From Paenisporosarcina antarctica (lineage in GTDB: Bacteria; Bacillota; Bacilli; Bacillales_A; Planococcaceae), in assembly GCF_004367585.1 (NCBI RefSeq), contig NZ_CP038015.1, positions 964,001 to 1,028,000 on the forward strand: a stretch of DNA of 64,000 nucleotides. Reading direction: 5' to 3'. A program made the translations under genes and the position numbers. The notes below the pieces were generated by a model. That model was given only the letters and a program-made list of their open reading frames with translations. It was not told where the DNA came from and did not search any database. Positions 20,584 through 28,149 of this stretch are shown piece after piece (positions within the stretch are counted from its first letter, which is position 1; every line of letters starts with the position of its first letter).

Positions 20584-20676
20584 CAGTGGAAGGTGGCGAC
20601 TCCTGTGGGACTAGCGCGAACTGAAAGCCCCGCAGGAACGCAGTGACGAGGAGATTGAAGGCGTGCCCCACGGAAA
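20584..20676. repeat. Left part of a dispersed repeat, split by the IS element
   Basis: The stretch contains CGACTCCTGTGGGA and its partner CCCCGCAGGAACG, then CAGTGACGAGGAG and CGTGCCCCACGGAAA. This is the pattern of a noncoding repeat I recall as common in Bacillaceae (CTCCTGCGGG ... CCCGCAGGAG ... GCCCGCGGAAAGCG). It stops abruptly at GGAAA and continues at 22361. Confidence 0.65.
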
Positions 20677-20687
20677 CATACTAACAT
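20677..20687 (+). promoter_or_regulatory. -10 half of the predicted circle-junction promoter
   Basis: CATAC followed by TAACAT (20682-20687, four of six matches to TATAAT). In a circular form it would sit 17 bp after TTGACT of the right end. Confidence 0.6.
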
Positions 20688-20692
20688 TAGTA

Positions 20693-20870
20693 GCACAGAC
20701 CAAGGCCATGGTTTGTGCTACTATTTTTTTGTAGAAGTGAAGGGAAGTCGAGCGGACGCTGGGATCTGAGAATCCGAATCAGGAAACCGACTCACTTCAC
20801 ACCCTTATAAGAATCAGTTTAGTATGTTGGGTCCTCGAGACCGTGTATAAGAAAGTGGAATCAATAAGGC
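20693..20870 (+). ncRNA. Predicted IS110 bridge RNA
   Basis: The left noncoding end folds into three elements. (1) A 5' hairpin, 20689-20722. (2) A stem GAAGTG...AGTCG / CGACTCACTTC (20734-20798) whose internal loop carries GCGGACGCT (20752-20760) and GGAAA (20782-20786) around a small GGAT/ATCC hairpin. (3) A stem CCTTAT / ATAAGG (20803-20869) whose loop carries TTAGTATGTT (20819-20828) and TAAGAAA (20848-20854) around GGTC/GACC. The first loop matches the two halves of the insertion site, the second the two ends of the element. This is the architecture published for IS110 bridge RNAs (IS621). The RNA 5' end is inferred from the junction promoter, and the 3' end from the last stem. Confidence 0.75.
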
Positions 20871-20911
20871 ACTGTGATGGACTTCTATGAAGAATGAACA
20901 GGAGGAGAAGT

Positions 20912-22156
20912 ATGAAACACGTCATCGCTTTTGATGTCAGTATGGGAAAAAGCACTATGGTCCTCTACGATCACAATCAACACTGCAGGTATGAAGGGGA
21001 ATTGGAACATACTCTTACCGGTTTCCAATCGCTAAAAGAACGCATTGATTCTTTAACGGAACAGGATGGTCAGGTTCCAGAAATTGTTTTCGAAGCTACA
21101 GGTGTCTATTCGCAAGGTCTTGAGAAGTTTCTTCAGGAACACCAGTATCCTTACAGCCGGCTCAATCCATTAGAGGCTAAACTCCAAACCGCCTCCATGC
21201 GCAGGCAGAAAACGGATATCGGTGATGCCCATGAACTGGCCAGGTCGCATTTTAGGATTGATCGTCCAGAAACCTACATTCAAGAAGACTACTATGAACA
21301 GATGCGTGCGTTGGGACGCTACTATGAGGATATTGAAAAAGAACTCGGTCAACATTCTAATCGGTTGCACGCTTTCCTACAGTTGAGCTTTCCAACGCTC
21401 GAAAAAGTGTTTTCGAAGAGTTCCATTTTGTTCTTAAATATCGTGAAGCTCTTCCCGCACCCGGCCTATTTAGGAGGACTGTCAAATGAGGAGTTATGCG
21501 ATCAAATCAAACGTGCAACACGCAAAAACTTATCTGCCAAACAAGCGGAAGAGAAAGCAACTTTACTTCTCATGGCTGTTAAAAATTCCTACTCGGCTAT
21601 TGGACCGAAAGATGTGCGATGTCAACATTTGAAGCAATATGCCAAACGCATTCAGGAACTACGGGTTCAAAAAAAGGAAATCATCAAACAGATGGTCGAC
21701 CTTTCCAAAGATCGAGTGGAATTTCAAGTGCTCAAATCCTTTCCAGGAATCGGTGAAAACACCGCCGTTCAAATCCTTGGCGAGTTAGGTGACATCCGTC
21801 GTTTTCAAAATTCGAAACAAATCAATGCGTACGCAGGAATCGATATCCAACGGTATCAATCAGGCAAACTCCAACATCAGGATAAAATCAATAAAAGAGG
21901 AAACAGAAGACTGCGCAAAATCCTGTTCCAAATGGTCAGGTCTATGATCTCCTTGCGGGCAAAGACCCAAAATACGATTGTGGATTATTACGACAAATTA
22001 AAAAAGCAACCCAATGGAAAGCTCCATAAGGTTGCGATGATTGCCTGTATGAATAAGTTCTTGAAAGTTGCATTTCACCTTATCCAAAATGGCATCCTGT
22101 ACCGGTACGAATCAGCAGTGTTTCGTAACACGATTCCTCTAACTATAGCACAATAG
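20912..22156 (+). CDS. IS110-family transposase (DEDD recombinase)
   Basis: Catalyses RNA-guided excision and insertion of the element. Seen: RuvC-like N-domain with Asp8 (AFDVSMGK), Glu61 (FEATGVY), Asp102 and Asp105 (KTDIGDAHELA), a coiled middle region, and the C-terminal Transposase_20 domain (SFPGIGENTAVQILGELGD) with the probable catalytic Ser317 in RYQSGK. ATG at 20912 is chosen for AGGAGGAG upstream; the ATG at 20894 lies before that site. 414 residues, no internal stop, so probably active. Confidence 0.93.
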   Translation: MKHVIAFDVSMGKSTMVLYDHNQHCRYEGELEHTLTGFQSLKERIDSLTEQDGQVPEIVFEATGVYSQGLEKFLQEHQYPYSRLNPLEAKLQTASMRRQKTDIGDAHELARSHFRIDRPETYIQEDYYEQMRALGRYYEDIEKELGQHSNRLHAFLQLSFPTLEKVFSKSSILFLNIVKLFPHPAYLGGLSNEELCDQIKRATRKNLSAKQAEEKATLLLMAVKNSYSAIGPKDVRCQHLKQYAKRIQELRVQKKEIIKQMVDLSKDRVEFQVLKSFPGIGENTAVQILGELGDIRRFQNSKQINAYAGIDIQRYQSGKLQHQDKINKRGNRRLRKILFQMVRSMISLRAKTQNTIVDYYDKLKKQPNGKLHKVAMIACMNKFLKVAFHLIQNGILYRYESAVFRNTIPLTIAQ

Positions 22157-22342
22157 CCCCTGCGAAAAAAACAGAAATCGTGAGGTTTATTTACTATGCT
22201 TATTTTTTCGGTTCCGTGTGTTAAATCATGATTTCTGAGGGTATAGTGAAGCCAAATATCTTTTAACAAGCGACGGAACAGAAGTCAACCGCTTACTATT
22301 TCATTTTCACTATTTTTTTCTGAAAAAGAAATGGGAAAACTC

Positions 22343-22360
22343 TTGACTAGTGGTAAGAAA
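22343..22360 (+). promoter_or_regulatory. -35 half of the predicted circle-junction promoter
   Basis: TTGACT (22343-22348) lies 12 bases from the right end. When the ends join, 12 + 5 bases give a 17-bp spacer to TAACAT of the left end. Confidence 0.6.
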
Positions 22361-22383
22361 GCGTCCGCCTGAAACGGAAATCC
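22361..22383. repeat. Right part of the split dispersed repeat
   Basis: GCGTCCGCCTGAAACGGAAA continues the repeat interrupted at 20676. In family copies that I recall, GCGGAAAGCG is followed by a similar tail ending in CGGAAATC. Joined to the left half it restores CACGGAAAGCGTCCGC. Confidence 0.6.
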
Positions 22384-22413
22384 TAGATTTTAATAGAAAG
22401 TTTTCTATTAAGG

Positions 22414-22440
22414 ACCGGGCTTATCTTGCCCGGTTTTCTT
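22414..22440 (+). terminator. Terminator upstream of ypcP
   Basis: ACCGGGC pairs with GCCCGGT, followed by TTTCTT. A second small palindrome (AATAGAAA / TTTCTATT) precedes it. They close whatever transcript crosses the IS region. Confidence 0.65.
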
Positions 22441-22554
22441 AATATTTCTCTTTATGTATTAAAAGGACTTTACGAATTATGTTCCTTTCTTTGTTATACT
22501 AAAAAGGCATCATTATACGAATTTAACAAGACAAAGAAAGAAAGAGGAGAAATA

Positions 22555-23445
22555 ATGCAAACAACAGATAAACCTCATATTTTATTAATAGATGGAATGG
22601 CTTTATTATTTCGCTCATTTTTTGCAACATCTGTCTTTGGGCAATATTTTCGAAATGAACATGGAGTTCCAACAAATGGTGTACAAGGATTTGCACGTCA
22701 TGTTTTGACTGCCAAACAAATGATGCAACCAACACATATGGCTGTATGCTGGGATATGGGTATGCATACATTCCGCAATGATTTATTTGATGGATACAAA
22801 TCCAATCGACCAGCGCCTCCTGAAGAAATGCAACCTCAATTTGATATGGCTAAAGATATTTCTAAAATGCTTGGTTGGAAAAACTTTGGAGAAATTGGTA
22901 TGGAAGCAGATGATTTAATTGGATCAATGGCATGCAAATGGCAAGATGAAGCAAATATTACGATTGTAAGTGGGGATAAAGATTTACTTCAATTACTTAC
23001 TCCAACAACAAAAATAGCCTTTACGAAAAAAGGATATTCCATATATGATGAATATACATATAAGCGTTTTTTAGATGAATATGAAATTGAACCGTCAGTT
23101 TTTGCTGATGTTAAAGCTTTTATGGGGGACTCCAGTGATGGATATCCGGGAGTTAAAGGGATTGGTCCGAAAACTGCATTACAATTAATTCAAACTTATG
23201 GTTCAGTTGAAGGTGTCATTGATTCATTACATGAGTTGAAGCCTGGCCAACAAAAGAAAATTGAAGAGAATCTTGAGATGTTACTTTTATCTAAAAAACT
23301 TGCAACCATTCACTGTGAAATGGAGTTACCAATAGAACTAAATGATTTACTTATTCCTTCTTACACCAATGAACTATTAGAACAACTTGAACAAGCTGGC
23401 TTTGGTATGACAAGTCGACATGCCCGATCTTTGTATACTATTTAA
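22555..23445 (+). CDS. ypcP: 5'-3' exonuclease (YpcP/ExoR-like)
   Basis: Resembles the 5'-nuclease domain of DNA polymerase I as a free protein; removes RNA primers and flaps. Seen: LLIDGMALLFRSFFA at the start, EADDLIGSMA and VSGDKDLLQL metal-binding acids (about 112-142), GDSSDGYPGVKGIGPKTA helix-hairpin-helix (about 185-203). 296 residues is the family length. ATG at 22555 follows AGAGGAGA; the long upstream extension is not conserved. The 3' end overlaps the convergent C39-like gene by four bases. Confidence 0.9.
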   Translation: MQTTDKPHILLIDGMALLFRSFFATSVFGQYFRNEHGVPTNGVQGFARHVLTAKQMMQPTHMAVCWDMGMHTFRNDLFDGYKSNRPAPPEEMQPQFDMAKDISKMLGWKNFGEIGMEADDLIGSMACKWQDEANITIVSGDKDLLQLLTPTTKIAFTKKGYSIYDEYTYKRFLDEYEIEPSVFADVKAFMGDSSDGYPGVKGIGPKTALQLIQTYGSVEGVIDSLHELKPGQQKKIEENLEMLLLSKKLATIHCEMELPIELNDLLIPSYTNELLEQLEQAGFGMTSRHARSLYTI

Positions 23446-23999
23446 TTTTGTGTTGAATTCTTATGAATTGAAACCTTCTTTTTTGATTGAGGTACAATTT
23501 TAACAAATGTTAAAATATCCTGATTCTTTTCATAGGAGACATGTCTAATGCGGCTAGCCCTTCCTTTTCCACCATTATCATGGATAAAGAGTGTTATGCC
23601 GTTTTCATTTTCTCCAAATCCGATGAGTGGAACCCAGTGATAGGAAAATTCATATTTATACGTGTTAAACCAGTTAAATGAAAAGTAGCGATCAAATTTG
23701 CAAGCTACCGGACGGCCTTCAAGAAGTTCGGCTTTTGCTTCATCTATTGAGCATGAGTTGATTTCCCATGTTGAGCCAAGTGTTTTCCGAAGATTACGTA
23801 TCAATAGCCATTTAAATAAACCAATTCGAGTACTACCTAGTAATCGATACATCTGATTCGCATCGTAAGGGCAATTATTTGGCATCCAGTAGCGCAAAAT
23901 TGTTAAGGCTGTAACTGGACCGCAAGCAGAAGGCTGATAATGGTTCTTTATTGAGTCATCATACTGCGAAATACCTTCAACATTTATTTGTACATGCAT
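23442..23999 (-). CDS. C39-like (BtrH/peptidase-fold) protein
   Basis: A 185-residue papain-like fold protein. Seen: Gln then Cys in QPSACGPVTALTILRYW (about 22-38, Cys26), His in YHWVPLIGFG (about 121) and the following IHDNGG (Asp/Asn) motif, the arrangement of peptidase C39-like domains. No signal peptide, so it is cytosolic by appearance. GAGGTGA lies before the ATG on the minus strand. The substrate is unknown. Confidence 0.75.
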   Translation of the reverse strand: MHVQINVEGISQYDDSIKNHYQPSACGPVTALTILRYWMPNNCPYDANQMYRLLGSTRIGLFKWLLIRNLRKTLGSTWEINSCSIDEAKAELLEGRPVACKFDRYFSFNWFNTYKYEFSYHWVPLIGFGENENGITLFIHDNGGKGRASRIRHVSYEKNQDILTFVKIVPQSKKKVSIHKNSTQN

Positions 24000-24079
24000 A
24001 ATTTCACCTCATCCAGAAAAATATACCTTCAATAATTCAAGTCAATGTTTGTGAACCTCCAACTTTGAATTCAATACAA

Positions 24080-24124
24080 CAAGAGTCTTTCCGTATTTAT
24101 AACAGTACGGAAAAACTCTTTTTT
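24080..24124. terminator. Hairpin terminator
   Basis: AGAGTCTTTCCGTA pairs with TACGGAAAAACTCT, followed by TTTTTTTG. It lies between the two divergent genes and may only stop upstream transcription. The rest of the gap (24125-24329) shows no gene. Confidence 0.65.
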
Positions 24125-24329
24125 TGTAAAATCTAAACTAAGTTCAATATTTGCAACGTCAGCTAGTGTAAGTCATAAAAGTGTATCTGTCTGATGGAAG
24201 TTAGCAATCACTCGACCGACAATATCACGGTCTTTAACTTGACTAAAAATATTTAAATAATAGGCTGTCCAATAGTTTATTATAAATTTACAAACTGTTT
24301 TACCTAAATATAACGTTAGATGGAGGTTA

Positions 24330-25592
24330 ATGATGATTCGATTACTAGAAAGTAAAGATATGATAAATGCTGCTTCGATTTGTGCAATGGCGTACCCTGG
24401 GATGAATATTACGGAAGAAGCTCCACAGATGAAATTCATAGAAAGATTGACTTTTGAACAAGAAACCGAAAATGATTTGAGATATTATGGGTTATTTTCA
24501 GATACAAATAATGAGCTGATTGGTTTGTATCGACTTCATGATTTTCGATGCAACGTAAACGGGGAAATGATTCGTATTTTCGGTATTGGCATGGTTGCAG
24601 TGCATTTCTTTCATAAGAAAGAGCGTATTGCCTACAGACTTCTACAACACTTTCATTCTTTAGCAGAGAAAGAAAACGTGGCACTTGTTTCCTTGTACCC
24701 ATTCAATCCTTCTTTTTATCATAAGATGGGCTATGGATATGGCCCAACCCGGTATCAATATAGATTGAAGCCTACTAGTTTTCCGGACAAAGGGAAGAAA
24801 GAAAGAGTCGTGTTGTTGAATCCTAATCATGTAGAAGAAATAACTGTACTCTACAACGATTTCACTTCTAGACATCATGGAATGATTGAAAGAACATGGA
24901 ATGAACGAAATTTAATTAAGAAAAAAGCGTCTTATTATGCAGGTGTTTATGAGGACGATATATTAATTGGTGCTATCGCTTACCGTTTAGAACCAGTAAA
25001 GGATAGTCATTTCCTACATCATGATTTGATAGTCTACGAGTGGGTTTGGTCAAAACCAAGTGCATTTATTGATATTTGTTCATGGTTATATTCCCAACAA
25101 GATCAAGTAGATCGGATTGTCATCAGGACACATGATGAGTCTTTAATGTACCAACTAAATGATCCGAGAAATGATACCAACAGATTGATACCAAGTGTTT
25201 ATCACGAAGTGGCACAGGTTGGTAGTGGTTTGATGTACAAAATTATTTCAGTAGAAAAATTTATAGAGACTACAAATTTTCAATCACTTGATCGACCTGA
25301 GCAAGGGACTTCAATTACGCTATATGTAAATGATACTTTCCTTCCAAAACAGGATGGGACTTATAAAATAACGTATAATGGAGTAAATTGGGAAGCCGTA
25401 AAGGTTCAGATTTCTAAAGAAGAAGCAAATGTAAGTCTAACCATATCAGACTTAAGTTCTTGGTGGATGGGCTGTGTAAGTTTAGAACAATTCATTAATT
25501 ATGGGAAAGTCCAAGTTAATGAATGTCATGCGACTGACCTAGACCGGTGGTTTAAACCGAAATCTAAACCGATATGTTTAACATCATTCTAA
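24330..25592 (+). CDS. Eis-like GNAT N-acetyltransferase
   Basis: A 420-residue enhanced-intracellular-survival type acetyltransferase. Such proteins have a tandem GNAT core plus an SCP2-like C-domain and acetylate aminoglycosides or other amines. Seen: MIRLLESKDM start, acetyl-CoA region GIGMVAVHFFHKKERIAYRL, SLYPFNPSFYHKMGYGYGP (about 115-133), and a C-terminal sterol-carrier-like part with FINYGKV. ATG at 24330 or 24333, after ATGGAGGT. Another GNAT follows. The natural substrate is unknown. Confidence 0.85.
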   Translation: MMIRLLESKDMINAASICAMAYPGMNITEEAPQMKFIERLTFEQETENDLRYYGLFSDTNNELIGLYRLHDFRCNVNGEMIRIFGIGMVAVHFFHKKERIAYRLLQHFHSLAEKENVALVSLYPFNPSFYHKMGYGYGPTRYQYRLKPTSFPDKGKKERVVLLNPNHVEEITVLYNDFTSRHHGMIERTWNERNLIKKKASYYAGVYEDDILIGAIAYRLEPVKDSHFLHHDLIVYEWVWSKPSAFIDICSWLYSQQDQVDRIVIRTHDESLMYQLNDPRNDTNRLIPSVYHEVAQVGSGLMYKIISVEKFIETTNFQSLDRPEQGTSITLYVNDTFLPKQDGTYKITYNGVNWEAVKVQISKEEANVSLTISDLSSWWMGCVSLEQFINYGKVQVNECHATDLDRWFKPKSKPICLTSF

Positions 25593-25658
25593 GACATATA
25601 CTCTGAGACAAAGGTGAATGCAGAGAGAAGAAGTTATGCTCACAATAGGGGGGATATC

Positions 25659-26525
25659 ATGAAGTTGTCTTACCAGTTATTGTCGACAATGAGTTTTCAA
25701 GATGCTCATAATTTATTTAATAGAGGATTCGAAGGATATTTTGTACCAATGAATCTATCATTTGATGCGTATATAACCCGATTGGGGATTGAAGGTCTAT
25801 CTCCAGAGTTGTCTGTCGTGGCATTTCATCACGGTCGGCCAGTTGGCTTTGTTTTACAAGGAATACGCGAAGTAGATGGGCAGATGATTTCATGGAATGG
25901 TGGAACTGGAATTATCCCAGAATACAGAGGCAAGAAGTTAGGTCTTGAGCTAATGAAGGAAGCAGAAAGTTATTTAATTAAACGAGGAGTATCTATCGCA
26001 ACTTTAGAGGCACTTTCAGAAAATAAGGCTGCAATAAAACTGTATGTAAAATGTGGATATGAAGTAGTTGATGACTTATACTTTTTGTCATCGACTGGTA
26101 TAGCGCAATCACAAATGCCAAGCTTGGGGGAGTATGAAATTGCTCGATTGCCTGCATTTCAAGTAATAGGTAGTGACTTATTTTCTAAACTAGTACCCTG
26201 GCAAACAGATGCAAATAGTGTCTCAAAATTAGGCGGAGAAGCCGTCATCATTTCAAAAAATGGGATTATCAAAGGGTTTTGTCTCATTCGGAAAAAGCAA
26301 ATTTACGGAAAAAAGTTAGAAGGAATCACGTTGTTTCAGTTTCAACATACTGGAGATGAAACCGCTGTACAAATATTGCTTGCTCATGCACTAGAATTTG
26401 ATCAAACGATTAACAGAAACACTTACAATTTCCCGGTCGGAGATGGGGTTGTAGTTAGAGCTATGCAGGCAAATGGATTTGAAAAAACAACTGTTTCTCA
26501 AGTTTTTATGACAAAGCGTTTATAA
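25659..26525 (+). CDS. GNAT N-acetyltransferase
   Basis: A 288-residue protein with one clear acetyl-CoA motif, GIIPEYRGKKLGLELM then ALSENKAAIKLYVKCGYEV (about residues 88-145), and a less conserved C-terminal half that may be a second degenerate GNAT domain. ATG at 25659 follows GGGGGG; the upstream frame start adds 15 residues without a ribosome site. It lies 66 bp after the Eis-like gene on the same strand. The substrate is unknown. Confidence 0.85.
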   Translation: MKLSYQLLSTMSFQDAHNLFNRGFEGYFVPMNLSFDAYITRLGIEGLSPELSVVAFHHGRPVGFVLQGIREVDGQMISWNGGTGIIPEYRGKKLGLELMKEAESYLIKRGVSIATLEALSENKAAIKLYVKCGYEVVDDLYFLSSTGIAQSQMPSLGEYEIARLPAFQVIGSDLFSKLVPWQTDANSVSKLGGEAVIISKNGIIKGFCLIRKKQIYGKKLEGITLFQFQHTGDETAVQILLAHALEFDQTINRNTYNFPVGDGVVVRAMQANGFEKTTVSQVFMTKRL

Positions 26526-26532
26526 AAAAACA

Positions 26533-26578
26533 ACCAGTTCCTCACCACACCGAGTGAAGTGAGGAGAACTGGAGAGCC
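26533..26578. terminator. Hairpin after the acetyltransferase genes
   Basis: CCAGTTCCTCAC pairs with GTGAGGAGAACTGG (two-base bulge), preceded by A-rich sequence. It may terminate leftward transcription as well. The segment 26580-26795 has no recognisable gene. Confidence 0.5.
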
Positions 26579-26794
26579 GTTCTGAATGACCGATAAGTTT
26601 CAATTTCCACTTGTATTCCTGTATGAACGATTTCACGAACAAATCGAGGATTAAATCCAACAAATATGGGGCGAATACCCATCAATTTCAAGTGTTATTG
26701 GCATGTTTTTAATAATTTCTTGTTAATATGTAATCTTTTCTTTTAGCTCTTTAATTTCAAGGTTTCTTACATGAAACTACCTCAAGTTTTTATT

Positions 26795-26825
26795 AAAAAA
26801 GAAGGTAGACACAAGGTCTACCCAT
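26795..26825 (-). terminator. Terminator of the thioredoxin gene (minus strand)
   Basis: GGTAGAC pairs with GTCTACC; on the minus strand it is followed by TTCTTTTTTA. It overlaps the stop codon of the gene. Confidence 0.7.
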
Positions 26826-27141
26826 TTTGGCTTTGTAGAAATTCAGTTATTTGTTCAGGAGATTTTGCATTTGCACTGTGCAAATGAGCTTTTTTCTCGC
26901 TATCTTGAAAAATCAGTAAGCTAGGAATACCCATAACATCATACTTTTCAGCAATTTCAGGTAGTTCATCACGATTTACTTCGTACCATGTATATTGTTG
27001 TTTATATTCTTCAACAATCGGGTCGATAAACATGTCCATACGTGTACAATCAGGACACCATCCTGCAGAAAATTTGACGATAACTTCCTTATTAGAAGAA
27101 ATAATATCATTGAATTGTTCAATAGTTGAAATTGATTTCAT
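26818..27141 (-). CDS. Thioredoxin-family protein
   Basis: A 107-residue thioredoxin fold with active site WCPDC (about residues 29-33) in KFSAGWCPDCTRMD and cis-Pro in MGIPSLLIF. The CPDC centre differs from CGPC of classical thioredoxin, suggesting another partner. ATG at 27141 follows AAGGAGGA on the minus strand. It lies 64 bp downstream of the coat-protein pair and may share their transcript. No signal peptide, so it is cytosolic. Confidence 0.88.
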   Translation of the reverse strand: MKSISTIEQFNDIISSNKEVIVKFSAGWCPDCTRMDMFIDPIVEEYKQQYTWYEVNRDELPEIAEKYDVMGIPSLLIFQDSEKKAHLHSANAKSPEQITEFLQSQNG

Positions 27142-27205
27142 AACTGTTCCTCCTTGGACCATATAGGAACAGTTTACACTCTTTAACTTCATGAGGGTAG
27201 CAATA

Positions 27206-27520
27206 TTATTGAAGTTGTTGTTTGTATCCTTGGTATTGTTGCACAGCTTGTTGGATTTCTTGTGAAGTGGTAGGAGTCAAGACGTACCAACCATGAGTAA
27301 ATAGTAAATCATAAAAACTACGTTGTTGCTTAGAAGTATCTCGCAGTTGTGCGAAAATAAGTTGATATAATGCGTCATGACTTGCTTCATGCATAGCCGT
27401 TTCATAAGAACTGCATAAATATTTTTCAGTTGAAAGGGCATCATTTAAGATGTCTCGATCGTTTAATTGAGGTGTTTCAGCAAAAGGAGTTTCTGGATTT
27501 TTCACAGTTTGTTGATTCAT
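27206..27520 (-). CDS. Spore coat protein, CotF-like
   Basis: A 104-residue helical protein with the Coat_F pattern: NDRDILNDALSTEKYLCSSYETAMHEASH, followed by QLRDTSKQQRSFYDLLFTHGWY. Such proteins are ferritin-like and sit in the spore coat of Bacillus. GAGGTCC precedes the ATG on the minus strand. It overlaps the preceding small gene by four bases (ATGA), so the two are translationally coupled. Confidence 0.8.
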   Translation of the reverse strand: MNQQTVKNPETPFAETPQLNDRDILNDALSTEKYLCSSYETAMHEASHDALYQLIFAQLRDTSKQQRSFYDLLFTHGWYVLTPTTSQEIQQAVQQYQGYKQQLQ

Positions 27521-27777
27521 GAAACTGGACCTCCTTCACTTTGTTGTAATGTCTTTAATAACTCATCATAATGATTGACGTGCATTTGTTCAGCAGCTTC
27601 AAATTCTTTTTTTAAATCGGGAAGTTGACAATTTTGTGATGCCCAATTCATTTTTTTAGCCGCTGATAAATTCCATGACATCATATCTTTGTAATAAAGA
27701 AAATCCTTAGTCGATATCATTTTAGGTGGTTCTGGATAAAGCATTTGTTCGTTTTTAGGTTCTGAAAACAAGTTCAT
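27517..27777 (-). CDS. Small spore coat-associated protein (CotF operon partner)
   Basis: An 86-residue, Met- and Trp-containing helical protein (STKDFLYYKDMMSWNLSAAK and AEQMHVNHYDELLKTL). Small proteins of this shape precede CotF-like genes in Bacillus (for example beside yhcQ/yraF types). GGAGGGT lies before the ATG on the minus strand. Function is inferred only from the pairing with the coat gene. Confidence 0.65.
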   Translation of the reverse strand: MNLFSEPKNEQMLYPEPPKMISTKDFLYYKDMMSWNLSAAKKMNWASQNCQLPDLKKEFEAAEQMHVNHYDELLKTLQQSEGGPVS

Positions 27778-28107
27778 TTAATGTACCCTCCTTAAAATTC
27801 TAGATTAGTATGTGGAGAAGATGTTTAAATATACACTTTATCGTCTATTTTCTCCATGCAATAGATAATAGTAGAAATATTTTCAACTTTAGAAGCATAA
27901 TATAGTGAAATGGTATTTAAATGAATGGCAACTTAAATTTTTTGTATTTAAAATTTTTTTTATATGTAGTAATTATAGTAAACTTAGACAGTATATAAAC
28001 ATGATGAAAATTTCCTTTTCCAATTATCATTTAAATATTGCGAAAAAAGTGAAAATGATCTAAACTAAATGACATAGATGTTGTTTCTATTTTTTTTGAT
28101 TAATAAA

Positions 28108-28125
28108 TGAATGAACATTCATTCA
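28108..28125. promoter_or_regulatory. FadR operator
   Basis: TGAATGAACATTCATTCA, an almost perfect palindrome that matches the remembered B. subtilis FadR (YsiA) site TGAATGAnTAnTCATTCA. It lies 25 bp before fadN; long-chain acyl-CoA would release FadR. The gap 27778-28107 is AT-rich promoter DNA without a gene. Confidence 0.85.
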
Positions 28126-28149
28126 AAAAATATAAGGGAGGCTTTGCAC

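Larger units (their letters stand above)
20677..22360 (+). mobile_element. IS110-family insertion sequence, intact
   Basis: About 1684 bp between two halves of a dispersed repeat. The boundary is placed where the left repeat half ends (GGAAA, 20672-20676) and the right half resumes (GCGTCCGCCTGAAACGG, from 22361). GAAA occurs at both junctions, so the exact cut is uncertain by up to four bases. There are no terminal inverted repeats, as expected for this family. Contents: 235 bp left end with a predicted bridge RNA, a 414-residue DEDD transposase, and a 204 bp right end. Confidence 0.8.

Noticed and set aside
20733-20911. Reading the IS left end as a plain 5' untranslated leader
   Set aside because: The stem-loops and four guide matches to both the insertion site and the element ends are not explained by a simple leader.
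13748-20911. A complete genomic island integrated at ssrA
   Set aside because: No integrase and no second copy of the ssrA 3' end were found; only an accessory stretch can be supported.
24330-26525. Aminoglycoside resistance pair
   Set aside because: Eis-like and GNAT folds are clear, but nothing in the sequence fixes the substrate, so no resistance role is claimed.
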